Origin: Aphrocallistes beatrix
Lineage: Eukaryota > Porifera > Hexactinellida > Sceptrulophora > Aphrocallistidae
Assembly (NCBI GenBank): GCA_963281255.1
Contig: OY725506.1
Location: 2,337,001 to 2,401,000, forward strand
Reading direction: 5' to 3'
Length of the DNA: 64,000 bases
Positions 45,191 to 57,738 of this stretch are shown piece after piece (position 1 is the stretch's first letter; each line of letters starts with the position of its first letter). The notes beneath the pieces are model-generated. The model was not told where the DNA came from. It did no database searches and saw only the letters and a program-made list of their open reading frames with translations. Both the position numbers and the translations under genes were made by a program.

Positions 45191-45349
45191 AGCAAATCAT
45201 AATTTCAGTGATTTCCAATATTCCAGCATGTATTTTGCACCGTGTTCTGGTAACTATAAAAACGATAAATCCATCACCGAATTGGATGAACCTCATTTCC
45301 CATCTCAATGGGATACTACCTTCATGAATGAACTGTCCTGTCCCGGGAC

Positions 45350-46237
45350 TAGGGTTGCAAAATTCCCGGGAATTTTCAAATGTGGAAACTTTCCAGGAAA
45401 CTTCCCGGGAATTTTGGAAACTTTCCGGGAATATTCCCGGGAATTTATAAGACCTGGAAATTTCTGCATAATTTAAATAAATCTGATTGTTTCCGGAGGC
45501 ATTTCTCTGAGGAAAATAAATTGAATTCTATTAAAACCTTTCTTTATTTGCCTCTAAATACTCAAAGAATAAAGGAAAAATGTAAAAGAAATGTAAATTA
45601 TACAACCAGTGCCGAACTGATTCAAGATGGATCAATAATAAATGTAATACAAAATCGAATACTAGTTGTAAGTATAAGTTATCCGATTCTTCTATATACG
45701 TATAACATTCGGGAAACCTATCAAATAGTCTAACAATACGTTTCTGACTAGTTATTAAGTTAAAACTGATATGAGATAAACAGAAGCTTATAGCTTAAAA
45801 GTTTAAAAGTTAAAGTTTATAGATTTATATTGGGTACAGCTCTAGTCAATAAATATCTGACAAATTTTAACCGAGTTTTATTTAACCCTTTTGAAATGAA
45901 AAGTATATAGGCTATAATTGTTCTGAATCTTGTGATTCTCGTGAATGACATTACAATTCAAAATATTGAATACAAAAATTGTGGCTGGTTGGAAAATCGT
46001 ATACCGAGATGCAAATTAGATGGACTTTTCATATCTACTTGCCAAATTTAATGTATAATGGTGTAGCCAGGACAGGTCTATTGAAATACAAACAAACAAA
46101 CAAAATAATGCATTTTAGAACTGGGGCACTATACAATATTATAGTCGGCACAGTAAAATCTTTGAATATTTCTCATTATGAAAGAAAAACGAAAATTCCC
46201 AAAATTCCCGGAAAGTTTCCCACCCTTTACAACCCTA
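45350..46237. mobile_element. hAT element, non-autonomous (888 bp)
   Basis: The inverted ends TAGGGTTGCAAAATTCCCGG and the CTTTACAACCCTA side are flanked by CCCGGGAC (45342-45349) and CCCGGAAC (46238-46245), a 7/8-matching duplication. Subterminal TTCCCGGGAATTTT blocks recur. The interior is AT-rich without transposase. Confidence 0.85.
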
Positions 46238-46245
46238 CCCGGAAC

Positions 46246-46686
46246 AACTGTTCTTCTTCTCAGAATCATCAAGTTGATGGTTTAAAATCTCGTCTGACTA
46301 CTGGAACTGGTTCACAATTTACAAGATCTGGGGACTACTTACTCTACATCCGGATACAGAACCGTGGATATCATAAAATAGATAGTGGAGAAGCTAATAA
46401 TAAATCACAAGATATATTACTAGTATAAGTCAATAAGTTGTAGAGAAGTGCTTTTTAGTGAGTTAGGGTAAAATATTTATGAAATAAATATCCAAATATC
46501 AAACAAGCAGCTGGCAGGTTGGTTGGAAGTTTGTGGAAGTTATACTTACGATCAGGGTATTATACAGCCCTCCAGAGATACACTCCTAGTCTCAAACCCA
46601 TAAATTTTCATACGCCTAAATCGATAAATAACATTATAATAGAGGGTGAATTGGGCAAATTCTAAATTTTCACGCTCCTAAAGTTC
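46246..46686. other. No recognised gene
   Basis: The plus-strand frame to 46428 (NHQVDGLKSRLTTGTG) is open but matches nothing I recognise, and it does not join in frame with sequence on the other side of the hAT element. Confidence 0.3.
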
Positions 46687-47162
46687 CAGGGTTGGGTTTT
46701 GTCCGTCCAAAACAGGTTTTGGACAGGGCAGTGGACAAAACCTGGTTTTAACCGGTTAAAACCGGACAAAACTGGACAAAACCTAATAGAAACTGTAAAT
46801 AATTGCAGTGGGTACGAAACAGTTTAGGATGGAAAGAGAGCGAGGACAATGAATGAATTTTCTTGCTAACGCCTGTTTATTACCATAACTATATTTTGTA
46901 TTCGATTGATCATGGAAGACACGAACAACACTTGGACAAAACCTGGACAAAACCTGGACAAAACCTGGACAAAACTTGGACAAAACCTGGACAAAACTTG
47001 GACAAAACCTGGACAAAACCGTTAATGAGGAATATGAATTAAATTTTGAGGTTTTGTCCAGTTTTGTCCAGTTTTGTCCACCCAAGAGGTTTTGGACAGG
47101 ACGGTTTTAACCTGGTTAAAACCACTAGGTTTTGTCCAAGTGGACAAAACCTGCCAACCCTG
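46687..47162 (-). mobile_element. hAT MITE, copy 3, with internal repeat expansion
   Basis: Same ends and orientation as 28229-28726. It has about seven CTGGACAAAAC/CTTGGACAAAAC units at 46930-47020, versus about two in copy 1. The flanks share AAAGTTC on the left and AAACACTTT on the right with copy 2, so an 8-bp duplication is unclear. Confidence 0.85.
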
Positions 47163-47474
47163 TGACCTAAACACTTTCGGGCTTAAAATCATACGCCTAA
47201 AGGAGCGTCTCCGCTCCTAGATAATCCCTTGCTTACGATGCAAAATTCATACTATATAGTTGTGGTTTACTAATAATTCCCATCCACTACTTCATCCCTA
47301 TTCCAAATTTTTGAGGTTGTTGCCAGGCCTATTGCATGAGATTTTGAGTCATGTGAGATATTGGGTCATTAATATTAACAAACCATGAATATTCTTCTTC
47401 CATGAGATTTTGAGGGGGACGCTGCACTTGTCAGAATTTTGAAGTTGTCATTTGTCAGAATTTCCATTACTGGC
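47163..47474. other. No recognisable gene
   Basis: Contains TTGTCAGAATTT repeats near 47434-47462 that prefigure the MULE terminal motifs. Confidence 0.35.
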
Positions 47475-47849
47475 GTTAGTCAGAATAGTTTTTATTGAGT
47501 TCTGACTTTGTCAGAATAGTTTTTATTGAGTCCTGACTTTGTTAGAATAGTTTTTATCCAATCTATTTTGTCAGAATGGATATTATTAGAAAATACCTTC
47601 GGTTTTGACTTAGTCACAATATCCTTCTTTACTTTGAAACAATAGTAGATTTATGTTTTGAAAAATCAGAATAGTATATTATTAGTAATTTCAACAATTC
47701 TTAATCCAAAAGTTGTGGTTAGTTATTTTTGTTGTATTTAGAATACACTTGGGCTTCACTTTTCTATTCTTAGCGAATGTTAGTATAAACTGAGATATTT
47801 CTAAATTAATGTACTATTTTCTAATGGAATTTACTTTGAGCTCTCTTAC

Positions 47850-49367
47850 ATGCGAGTTATTGGAAAAGTTTATACTACTTCCGATGGGTATAAATATATC
47901 AATTCCAAAATAAACGAAAAGTATATTTATCTTAAATGTGCAATTTTCCGCAGTGGTTGCAAAGGTACAGGAAGACTCAATAGAGAAACGGATCTTATTA
48001 CTCCTCTATCACAGCACGATCATAATATTGAAGAATACAAATCAGATGTCTTCGATTTGAAAACAAAATGCAAAACAACTGCCATGCATAGTCAAACTAA
48101 TCTTAGGCTTAAGTTTTTGATGATTCAACAAGAAGTGATCCCAGTGCGTGTGAAGTTACATTTGCCGAGTGCGAATCAGCCATGTATCGTGCGAGGAGAA
48201 ATTTGCAACCTAAAATTCCCTTAGATGCATTTGAATTTTGTGAAATGCTATGTACAACTAGTTTCGGAAAATACTTCCCTGGTTCAGTTAATTGTGGTAC
48301 TGACACTGCCGCTATATTCTACTCCGATACGATGTCTTCTGCCGAAGTTATTCATATCCAGTTTGAAGGTACTTTTTTTACAGTACCCATTCAATTTGCT
48401 CAGCTATGGACTATTTTTGTAGCTATAGGCAGGCATTTTTACCGGCTATACACTGTTTGATGACCGCGAAGAATCAGGAATTATATACAGCTGTGTTAGA
48501 AAAGATCCAATCTAAAATTCCTCTCTTTAAACCAGTGGCTTCAATGTCTGATTGGGAGCCTGCCCCCAGGAATGCTATAAAAGAAGTTAATCCTCAAATG
48601 CGTATTCATGGATGCTGGTTTCATTACACGCAATGTATTTGGAGGAAAACACAAAAGCTAGGGCTCAATCACTCTTTCAAAAACAATATTCAAGTGGCAA
48701 CATTCATTAGACATTTGATGTCCATTCCATTTCTTCCCCCTGAATTGATCAAACCAACCTATATTTTTGTCTTCAAGCCCCTGCCATTGAAACTTCTGAA
48801 ATGAGGAAACTAGAAAAACTGCAAAAATATTACAAGAAGCGTTGGATAAACAAAATCACTCCTGAAGAACTCCCAGTTAACCAGCTGAATATCTCTACCA
48901 ACAATGCTGCAGAGAGTTATCACTCGGCCTAGAATATGAACATTCATGACGGCACTCAATACGTAATTGATGATACGGATAATGATATCGGCCGAATACG
49001 CTTGGGGAGAGACATCTGTAGGTCAAGGAAGAAAGTTCATTTGAGAAGTGAAGAACAGAGAAGAATGTATAAGGAGAAGCTAAGGGATGGGCTCATCAAT
49101 CCATTGGAATTTATCCAGGTAATTGGACACACAATTGGCAAAATCAATGAATATACAGATCTACAGCAGGATACCACTAGCGAGTCTGAAGATGAGGACG
49201 GTGACAGTTCTGAAAATGTTTGTGTTGTATGTCTTCTACCACGCTTAACAACTTGGATTTTTATGCCTTGTAGGCATGCCAACTGCTGCGCAGATTGCAG
49301 TGAGCAGTTAGAGGAATCTAGGCAGCCTAGTCCAGTGTGCCGTTCACCGATCGAATATAGAGAATAG
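47850..49367 (+). pseudogene. MULE transposase with FLYWCH finger and C-terminal RING finger
   Basis: The N-terminal frame (47850-48110) has a FLYWCH-like pattern (DGYKYINSK, YLKCAIFRSGCKGTGRL, HDHN). A shifted frame (48115-48440) covers the MULE core entry, where the usual DGTF motif reads FEGTFFTVP. A third (48406-48770) includes MSDWEPAPRNAIKEV and HGCWFHYTQCIWRK. The fourth segment includes ISTNNAAESYHSA, a TAG just before 48936, then a C3HC4 RING finger (CVVCLLPR, CRHANCCADC, CRSP). At least three frameshifts and one stop make it a pseudogene. The D-to-E change at the first catalytic position would also impair activity. RING fingers suggest an ancestral E3-ligase function (inference). 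Confidence 0.82.
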
Positions 49368-49529
49368 TTTTCAAATCTTTACAAATTAAATATATATCTT
49401 AATTACTTATAAGTTTTTTCTTTTCCTTTTATGAGTTATCATCTCTAGTAATATTTATTTGGTGATTATGAGCAATATAATAAACATTTACATTTCTAAA
49501 AGTAATTTAAATAAAGTTTATTTAATATA

Positions 49530-49716
49530 CAGTCGACTCCGCTTAATAGGGTCAAATCGGTCAGAGGACATTTTGCCCCGATTAAGCGGAGAACCCTATT
49601 ACCGAAAATATTTTGTATTAGCTTCTATGTGTGAGAGCTATTTCGGGCCTGCCAAAAGTGTTCCGATTAAGCGGTTGACCCGATTAAACAGTGACCCTAT
49701 TAAGCGGAGTCGCCTG
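49530..49716. mobile_element. Tigger/pogo-like MITE (187 bp)
   Basis: The ends CAGTCGACTCCGCTTAATAG and CTATTAAGCGGAGTCGCCTG are inverted and flanked by TA (49528-49529, 49717-49718). Internal GATTAAGCGG repeats. Inserted in the 3' part of the MULE element. Confidence 0.9.
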
Positions 49717-50079
49717 TATTGCTAAAATACAACATAAATCCTTAAAGTCAACAGTGGCAGATTTAAGGAGGGCACGTGCCCCATTGAAAAAATTGTCGAT
49801 AAAATATAAGGATTTTAGATGGTGCAATTTAAAATATAAGCTTAACCATTTTAGATTTAAACAATTTTTCCACTAAAACAGAACGCGATAAAAACTATTC
49901 TAACAAAGTCAGAACGCAATAAAAACTATTCTGACAAAAACATCTCCAGACAGAGGTAAAATTATGTACAGGCAGGGATGATAAGCAAGTAATTTATTTA
50001 CATGTCCTAAAGAAAAGGTTTTCTATGTGCTGTGTAAACAGTATGTACCAGGTTACGTACAAATTTAAACATCACATGC

Positions 50080-51062
50080 CCGTACTAGTTTTCAGTGGGG
50101 TCAAAATTGACCCCATGGTGATGCCCGTACTAGTTTTCAGTGGGGTCAGAAGTGACCCCATGGTCATGCCCGTACTAGTTTTCAGTAGGGTCAGAAGTGA
50201 TCCCATGGTCATGCCCGTACTAGTTTTCAGTGGGGTCAGAAGTGACCCCATGGTCATGCCCGTACTAGTTTTCAGTGGAGTCAGAAGTGACCCCATGGTC
50301 ATGCCCGTACTAGTTTTCAGTGGAGTCAGAAGTGATCCCATGGTCATGCCCGTACTAGTTTTCAGTGGGGTCAGAAGTGACCCCATGGTCATGCCCGTAC
50401 TAGTTTTCAGTAGGGTCAGAAGTGATCCCATGGTCATGCCCGTACTAGTTTTCAGTGGGGTCAGAAGTGACCCCATGGTCATGCCCGTACTAGTTTTCAG
50501 TGGAGTCAGAAGTGACCCCATGGTCATGCACGTACTAGTTTTCAGTGGAGTCAGAAGTGATCCCATGGTCATGCCCGTACTAGTTTTCAGTGGGGTCAGA
50601 AGTGACCCCATGGTCATGCCCGTACTAGTTTTCAGTGGGGTCAGAAGTGATCCCATGGTCATGCCCGTACTAGTTTTCAGTGGAGTCAGAAGTGACCCCA
50701 TGGTCATGCACGTACTAGTTTTCAGTGGAGTCAGAAGTGATCCCATGGTCATGCCCGTACTAGTTTTCAGTGGGGTCAGAAGTGACCCCATGGTCATGCC
50801 CGTACTAGTTTTCAGTGGGGTCAGAAGTGATCCCATGGTCATGCCCGTACTAGTTTTCAGTGGGGTCAGAATTGACCCCATGGTCATGCCCGTACTAGTT
50901 TTCAGTGGGGTCAGAAGTGATCCCATGGTCATGCCCGTACTAGTTTTCAGTGGGGTCAGAATTGACCCCATGGTCATGCCCGTACTAGTTTTCAGTGGGG
51001 TCAGAAGTGATCCCATGGTCATGCCCGTACTAGTTTTCAGTGGGGTCAGAAGTGACCCCATA
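50080..51062 (+). repeat. 45-bp minisatellite array 2, about 22 units
   Basis: Units read GGGGTCAGAAGTGACCCCAT, GGTCATGCCCGTACTAGT and TTTCAGT. This is the reverse-orientation relative of array 1. A 180-bp higher-order pattern is suggested by the ATGCACG variant at 50526 and 50706. Both strands remain open over about 330 codons because the unit has 15 stop-free codons; no protein is inferred. Confidence 0.95.
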
Positions 51063-51554
51063 GTACTTTGAGGTACGAATTTGAACTAAGTTTGTGCAGG
51101 GTTAAATATGAATCATTTGGACAATAACTCCAATACAATTTCCAAATATTTGCACCGGAAATTGAATTAGCGAATTAGTTTTGACTTACATATATTAAGT
51201 AATCAAATTCATTGAATGATTTGAGGTAGTTATTGTGGAATTCCAAATATGAGGTGAGATGAATGCAAAACGTCTCTCAAACCACTATACTCCAGACAGA
51301 GTATTTCCGAAGGATGGATTAAATATTCTCCAAAATGGTAACTCCATGCATTATTTGAATAGAAAGAATATGAAAATTTTTTACTCTGATTTGGAATATG
51401 AAAAACTATTATTTGCGCACAAATAAGAAATAATTATGAATCAGATTCAAGGGATTGTCACAAGAAATTTGGACTCCCCAGAATGGTTCCCCCGATCCTT
51501 ATATTTCGAAATATTTAGATCCTCGGAACTAATATTTCAGTGTTATGCTGAAAT
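51063..51554. other. No recognisable gene
   Basis: AT-rich unique sequence. Confidence 0.35.
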
Positions 51555-51665
51555 ACAGGTATCCCTCGCCGTTCGCGGGGGCTACGTTCCTGAGAATTGC
51601 CGCGAATGGCAAAATCGCGAACGGCAAGACGTTAGTTCAATGAGAATAGTAGGGTTACGTTCCTA
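51555..51665. mobile_element. Pogo-like MITE fragment
   Basis: TACAGGTATCCCTCGCCGTT then GCGGGGGCTACGTTCC and AATCGCGAACGGC: a familiar type of pogo-like end. A related block occurs near 29620-29670. The right terminus was not found. Confidence 0.6.
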
Positions 51666-52262
51666 GATTATAAAAACGATGCTAGATACAGTTTGCTAAA
51701 TACGTTATTGATTCAATAGTTAAGCTGTAATACTGATACAAACACTGGCACAAGTGAAATGGTAATAATAAATGAAGTGATAAATGAGAGATCTAGATCC
51801 CCTAGTAGCAAACATAAGTACCATACTAAAATAGTAAAGTCTAACCTTATACGATTATGTAAATAAAGATTTCGAAATGGACAAGTTAACTATTTAGGGA
51901 AAGATACATCATATATAATGTAGTCTGACTCATTAAAAATCACTTTATCAAAATTCAAGGACAATTTTCGAAATTCATTATCCATGAAATTATTCTAGAT
52001 CCCTGGAGACTTGCTAAATAATAATGGACATAAAATCACACAATAATCTCTATTACAATAATGGAAATTATTATAGACTAGTTAAAAGCTCAAAATCCCT
52101 GGATCCCTAGATCATAAGTCATTTTCCTGAATAATCCAGGCATCCCTGCAGGGTTGATAAGTATGCAATGTCTCGCGAAAAAGTTTCAAAATGTGGGTCC
52201 CGGTTTTCAGTGCAAATTCTAGTACATACCAACACTTAAACAGTGGTTGTTACTAATTTATG

Positions 52263-52263
<1 letters not shown>
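51666..52263. other. No recognisable gene
   Basis: AT-rich, short frames only. Confidence 0.35.

Positions 52264-52329
<66 letters not shown>
52264..52329. repeat. (TC)n(TA)n compound microsatellite
   Basis: About 17 TC units followed by about 16 TA units. Confidence 0.95.
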
Positions 52330-52333
<4 letters not shown>

Positions 52334-52973
52334 GATATTATGAAGGATATTATGATTAGAGTCACTTTTAGTCACAAAGTTCATTCTTTACTGCATAATG
52401 GTTGCTAGCCATTCCAATATATTCAACTCGTCCTGTTTTTGTCGGGACATTCCGCTTTTATATTCTTGTTTGAGCAAATTTGCATGAATTCCCAGGTTTA
52501 CATTGAATTTTCCATTATATATCACATTTTTATGAATTAAATACATGCCTTATACTTTTTTATTGCATCGTACCATGTCTTGCGAGATTCAATATTGCGT
52601 TCGACTTTTATAATGATTCAATTATAGAGACTATTTTGGTGAAGGGTTATATGAGAGAGACCCTTTTTTTTTAAATTTGATGAACAGTTTATTTTGTCTT
52701 TATACAAATCATAGAGCTACATTTTACAAGTATGTCTTGACACCTTCAATTTACTCCTCCCAGTGTTGTCAACTTCTGAATTTTGATGAGCAAAATAGGA
52801 TTTTGACCGCATGCCTAGTTTTGGAATCCATTGCGTCATTTAATAGAATAAGCACTCCGAACCTCTCTTATTTCACTCATATAAAATGATAATCCAATAT
52901 AATATTCACCCACTATAAATACTGAAAGATATTTTAATGAAAAAAATATTATATAAATGTCTATTTGTATGCT
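52330..52973. other. No recognisable gene
   Basis: AT-rich. A 70-codon frame at 52677-52889 has no recognisable features. Confidence 0.35.
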
Positions 52974-53291
52974 TTAAGCCATGATATTCAACTTATGCAA
53001 TTCATCTACGAATTTGAGGAAAATGTAGTAGTACAAATAGTAATCGGACACTTCGTTGCTAGATATTTCATCGCAGACATACTTAAGTATTGTCGTTAGT
53101 CTACTGATCAATACAAGTGAAAAATGTGTATTTCGAGTTTTAGTTAAAACATAGGCGAACAGTGTAATGCCCAGCACGGAGCATTCAGGGTTTAATACAA
53201 ACATGAGCATGTTAGTACAACGCGGGAGCAAAATATATTTTTGTCCGTATAAAATGATGCCCCGATATTTCGATCCGGAATCGCAGCACAT
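52974..53291 (-). CDS. Unrecognised ORF with weak longin/adaptor-chain-like pattern
   Basis: 105 codons from ATG 53291 to TAA. The C-terminal half (ITLFAYVLTKTRNTHFSLVL, SRLTTILKYVCDEI, YIFLKFVDELHK) loosely follows the longin-fold pattern of AP-complex mu and sigma chains: hydrophobic strand, helix with SL and RL, then a helix ending in DE. The resemblance was judged by eye from family knowledge and may be chance in AT-rich DNA. The N-terminal half is not recognisable. No splice structure could be fixed, and no neighbouring exon was found. It could equally be non-coding. Confidence 0.22.
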   Translation of the reverse strand: MCCDSGSKYRGIILYGQKYILLPRCTNMLMFVLNPECSVLGITLFAYVLTKTRNTHFSLVLISRLTTILKYVCDEISSNEVSDYYLYYYIFLKFVDELHKLNIMA

Positions 53292-53329
53292 ATTTTCGGG
53301 AGTGAAATCTCCAATCTCAGCCCTTAAAA

Positions 53330-53505
53330 ATTGATAATTTTGTTGCTTTTTCGTGCGATATCGATTATAACAGTAGGGCTGACGTATTTAGAGATGTTAT
53401 CTCCCATATAATTAATCAATGGTGACCACAGGCGCCAACAGGGCGTCTCTGCTGGACATAAAGTGTCCACCAGCCACGCAGCGCAAGCAAGCGAAGAGCG
53501 CTTGT
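53330..53505 (-). repeat. Family A head fragment
   Basis: Minus-strand ACAAGCGCTCTTCGCTTGCT head, GTGTCCAGC, AGATAACATCTCTAAATA and GATATCGCACGAAAAA. It stops before the CRE-like sites. Confidence 0.8.
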
Positions 53506-54980
53506 AATTAGGAAAATACTACATATAGCAAGTTGAAACATACAATGGTGCTTTTTCAGAAGAGTTATGCGCCAAATTCTCATATTGCATGTAAAATCCT
53601 CTGAACTCAAATGTCTCAATGCTATGATTTTATTCCTGCTCAAAAATAACCTCCTTGCTGCTTCAATCAAATCTCGCAGCAAAAATGCTTTCCATTAATT
53701 TTCAGATTAAAATGCCGAATTCAGAATTGGTTTTGAATTTTTGATCTTTTCCTATTTTAGGAATATTTTTTAACATAATTTTACCTTGCAGCTTTTGAAA
53801 TTTATTCGTGCAGCTTCATTTTTCCGAACATATTCTTACTTCTACTGCGAAACTTAAGCTGAATTCCTTAAAATTCACACGTTACTGATGAAATTGTGTT
53901 TTCACATTTTACACTTTAAAACATTGTCAAACTGCTAATATATAATTGCAATGATAACAATCTATATGTTTTGAGTTATTAATACAAAGCATCAGTGTGA
54001 ATAATGGTTCTGTTGATCCGTTGTTATGAATTAGTGTATCTACAAGTATGTCCACTGATAATATTATTTAACCAGCTTCGGAATAATCTACTAACTGCCT
54101 TCTATAAGCGGCCACCTATATATAGATAGTAAACATCTGAGAATATATCAAAAATTAATCCGGGGATACATAAATCTATGAACTTTTCTTTTTACTTTCA
54201 CCATTCTGGGGGGTCCGAATTTTTCGTCACTTCTTTGAATCTGATTTGTAATTATTATCTATTTTAGGGTGAATAGTTGCTTATTTGCATGCGATTAGTA
54301 ATTTTCAATATATGCTGAATTGCCCTAAATATGTTCATTACTCGATATGTTACTATTATGGACAAGTTTGCTAACTAATTGAGCGTTGTATGTGGTCACT
54401 CTGTAATTTGCAAAATCAACATTTCTGTATTCTTTTTATATCTATGCACTCCCATAATTTATGCCCTTTCTTCAACAGTATTTTATACCTAAACTCAATT
54501 CATTTTAAAGTTTTATTGTAACCTACAAGTTGGATAAAGGTCTGCTACCACAGCTTTCTCCATTGCTCCAATGTATCCACCACGCCTCCCCACATGGTAC
54601 TCACACTTGATGCCAATGATTGCATATATCACTCTATCACGATATCAAAATATTTAGTACTTTTGATATTTTCAAGGAGCTGCGTAAAATATGATTAATA
54701 CTTTAGTTGAAAAGTTGGAATTCACTATTAATGTAAGGAAGTTGGAATATCTTTTTCGAAACATTATTAATCATTACTAAATTACTAAATTATCACAATG
54801 TTGACTTCATGTCAGTCTCTAAACACAATGACATAGTCTAACGGTATTTTTGCTTATAAATATCAAAATGTATAAGTTTAGGCAATAAAACGAGTGGTCA
54901 TTCTTGAAAATCTGAGATGAAATTTCTGAAATATAACGTTTTAAAATCAGTAGATTATCGGTGGACCACCCTGTGTATAC
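53506..54980. other. No recognisable gene
   Basis: About 1.5 kb of AT-rich unique sequence. No domain, RNA gene or terminal repeat was recognised on either strand. Confidence 0.35.
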
Positions 54981-55080
54981 ACAAGCGCGCTTCGCTTGTT
55001 TGCGCTGCGCGGCTTGCGGACACTACGTGCCTGCAGAGTCGCCCTGCGGACGCCTGGGTTACCAAATAATTGCTCATTAA
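54981..55080 (+). repeat. Family A head fragment
   Basis: ACAAGCGCGCTTCGCTTGTT head, TGCGGACAC and GCGGACGCCTGGGTTACC, then unrelated sequence. Confidence 0.78.
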
Positions 55081-55898
55081 TTATGTTACTCAATAATTTA
55101 ATTTTGATCACTCCCACTAATTAATGGCCATATAAAACAGGTAAAATGAACTATCACATTAGATAGTCTTTTTGTTTATACCTTAATTCTAATTAAACAA
55201 AAGTAAACAAATAATTTACCATATTGATTTGAAAATGGAATATTAGAAATCTACACGCACCATCACTGCTACATTTATTGTCCAAAACTTAATCTCAAAA
55301 TCAACCATAAAATATTTTTTCAAATTTACTTTCACTATAGGCAACCCCAACCATGCATAGAAAGTAGAGACACAAGATAATGTATGTACATTAAACATTC
55401 CCTATATAGCTAGCAGATTAGAATGAAACATTTTTCAGGTTCTAACTAGCTCCAAAACTGTGGGCCACCGTCCCCCTTAGTTCCCATCATTGATACTCAT
55501 GCAAGCTGATGTGTTTTGTTGTGTTTGTCTTCATATTTTTATAAAGTGAAATCATGACATTATGTCTTACACTGTGTGATACTACGAGATTAGTGATTCG
55601 AGAAGCTTGAAACGATTGCATTCAATTATATACGCAGCTCCATAGACGTAGCTAGCAGCTTTCTTTTGAGGTTACTAGCAAACTCATTTGAAGTTTCTGA
55701 CAGTAGAAAATCTTTTACTGGGGTGGCCAACAAGAACTACCAATTCATTAGCAGTGCTATGCACATCACATGAATGTGACAATTCTTTACCATCACATCG
55801 CCACAAGTAAACTCTTGGCTACGCTACTGCTTGCATTGCTTCATAATTTGATACCATAGGTAAGAGAATTTCGATTCATATCTTCCATGTATAATCTG
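55081..55898. other. No recognisable gene
   Basis: AT-rich unique sequence. Confidence 0.35.
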
Positions 55899-55899
55899 A

Positions 55900-56144
55900 C
55901 ACACTACCCGGACAAAAGTCTGATGAAGAATTATATCCCTTGTCGCAGGTTTATAATTTTGGTTGAGAAAAATCTTAAATATCTTCAACTAGTATTACTA
56001 TTTCGAATGTGTAGATTTCGAACTTTGAATCAGACTCCGCATCTCTTTGAGTTTGAATACATTTCCTTTCATGAAAAAATCCAATTTAATACTATTTGTT
56101 TGGGAAAACATGTAGTGTTTAAATACTTATGTCCGGCTAGTGTG
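55900..56144. mobile_element. Possible Tc1-like MITE (245 bp)
   Basis: CACACTACCCGGACAAAAGT at the left and ACTTATGTCCGGCTAGTGTG at the right are imperfect inverted repeats like the 19096-19609 termini. The flanks are GA and CA rather than TA, so the edges are uncertain. The overlapping 104-codon frame is not considered a gene. Confidence 0.55.
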
Positions 56145-57736
56145 CATCTTCATGTGTGTATTTACGATATTTTATCAAATTTTCCAAATACATTTTTATA
56201 ATATTATCACTAATCTGACTTTGTTTTGGATATTTAGTGATTTGATTTCGGTTAAACTTGTTAATTTCGTGCTTAGTAGTATAATTGTCCCATGGTAAGT
56301 CGAAATTTGTCGAGAGCAATTTTTTACTTTACGCAACAAAGTTGAAATAATCGTAGATTATCTAATATTCTTACTCTGCGCTGCACTAAGTACAGAAAAA
56401 ATTCCATAAGTGGGGATACTTGGAACACCAATGGTCTATCTTCATACTCCCCATTCGCCACTAATGATGTACAATGATCATAATACGATTATCAAGATGG
56501 TTTGAATATATCCAGATTTTCTCGAAATACATAGAACTTCGCTGAGTAGTAAGTACACATTGACAATTAAATTCATTAAGGTGTTCCTTGAAGTATCAGG
56601 GTTCCATAGGAGGAGCAATTAACTAATGTATTTGATTAACCACTAAATATTACATCTCAATACACACTGTTGTGACGAGTATATTATCGACAGAGTAATA
56701 ATAAGCTGAGGTCTCAAATTCGTTTGGCAAGTAGTGAAATCTCAGTCTTGAATCTTTTAACTCGAATAATTTTGACTAGCTATGACATTATCAACTCTGA
56801 ATGTGTCATTAATCACTATCTCATATGATAATGATGGTTATACGCGTAGACATATATTTGGATAGTAATGACGATTCTTTTGAAATTCTCAAAGCTGAGT
56901 AATTGTAAATGCGTCAAGAATGAATTTGAATATACACCCAAAATATGTTCACAATATAATAAATACAAATATTTTCAATGTTCTGTGTTCGCAATCTTGG
57001 TATTTCTTTAGAATCCTACATGTGACAAATTGTAAATATGTACTTCTCAATGTGTAATTCCTATATTTTTCCTAAAGTAAATAGGAACATTTCAAAAATA
57101 AAAGTATTCCAACCTTGTTTTACCAACTAAGAATTCCTACTTCACACGAACAGATGATCATAATCATAGTATATGGTATAGTAATATTAATGCTTGCGCC
57201 ATTTTAAATTGCGCCTAAAACAGTTTTTATCACGATCTTAGGATTCTCAAGGGTACAAGCAATTTTGCTTTATTCAGCATATTAGAATATCCCATGATAG
57301 AAGTTTCATTTAATTATTTAATTTGTTAATTTGGGAACATAGGTAAACTGGCATTCCATACTTATGACAAAGCATCACGATAGTATATTATTAAGTATAA
57401 TATATCGCTGCTAAAGAGTTCACTTGAATTTTACAGTGTCGGATAGATGCTGTGCAGCAATTATTGCTTATCTCTATCTTACACAGGTTGCTCCCACAAT
57501 TTAAGTATTTTACGTACATTAATTTTGCTATATTTCGCAATTTGTATCTAATTGTGCACTGAAAATATCTTATCGATAATTACTACCATATAACCCAAGT
57601 GTATTAAGAATTCTTTAATCAATAATGGTGCTTTGAATTAGTAGCACAATATCTGAAGCAATGAATAGTTTTCGACAAAAAATTTCAAATCCATTCATGG
57701 GTATAAATTCAGTAGAAAATCAGAATTAATTATAGG
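56145..57736. other. No recognisable gene
   Basis: AT-rich unique sequence. Nothing supported. Confidence 0.35.
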
Positions 57737-57738
57737 TA

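Larger units (their letters stand above)
47476..49937 (+). mobile_element. MULE-type element with repetitive inverted ends
   Basis: The left end (47476-47575) and right end (49878-49937) are inverted and made of short repeats of GTCAGAATAGTTTTTAT with GAGTTCTGACTTT. They bracket a decayed MULE transposase gene and a later Tigger-like MITE (49530-49716). A 9-10-bp duplication could not be read because the terminus is repetitive. Confidence 0.65.

Noticed and set aside
45114..46428. Possible host exon split by the hAT element at 45350-46237
   Set aside because: Removing the insertion and one 8-bp duplication does not bring the two open frames into register, and neither side has a recognised domain.
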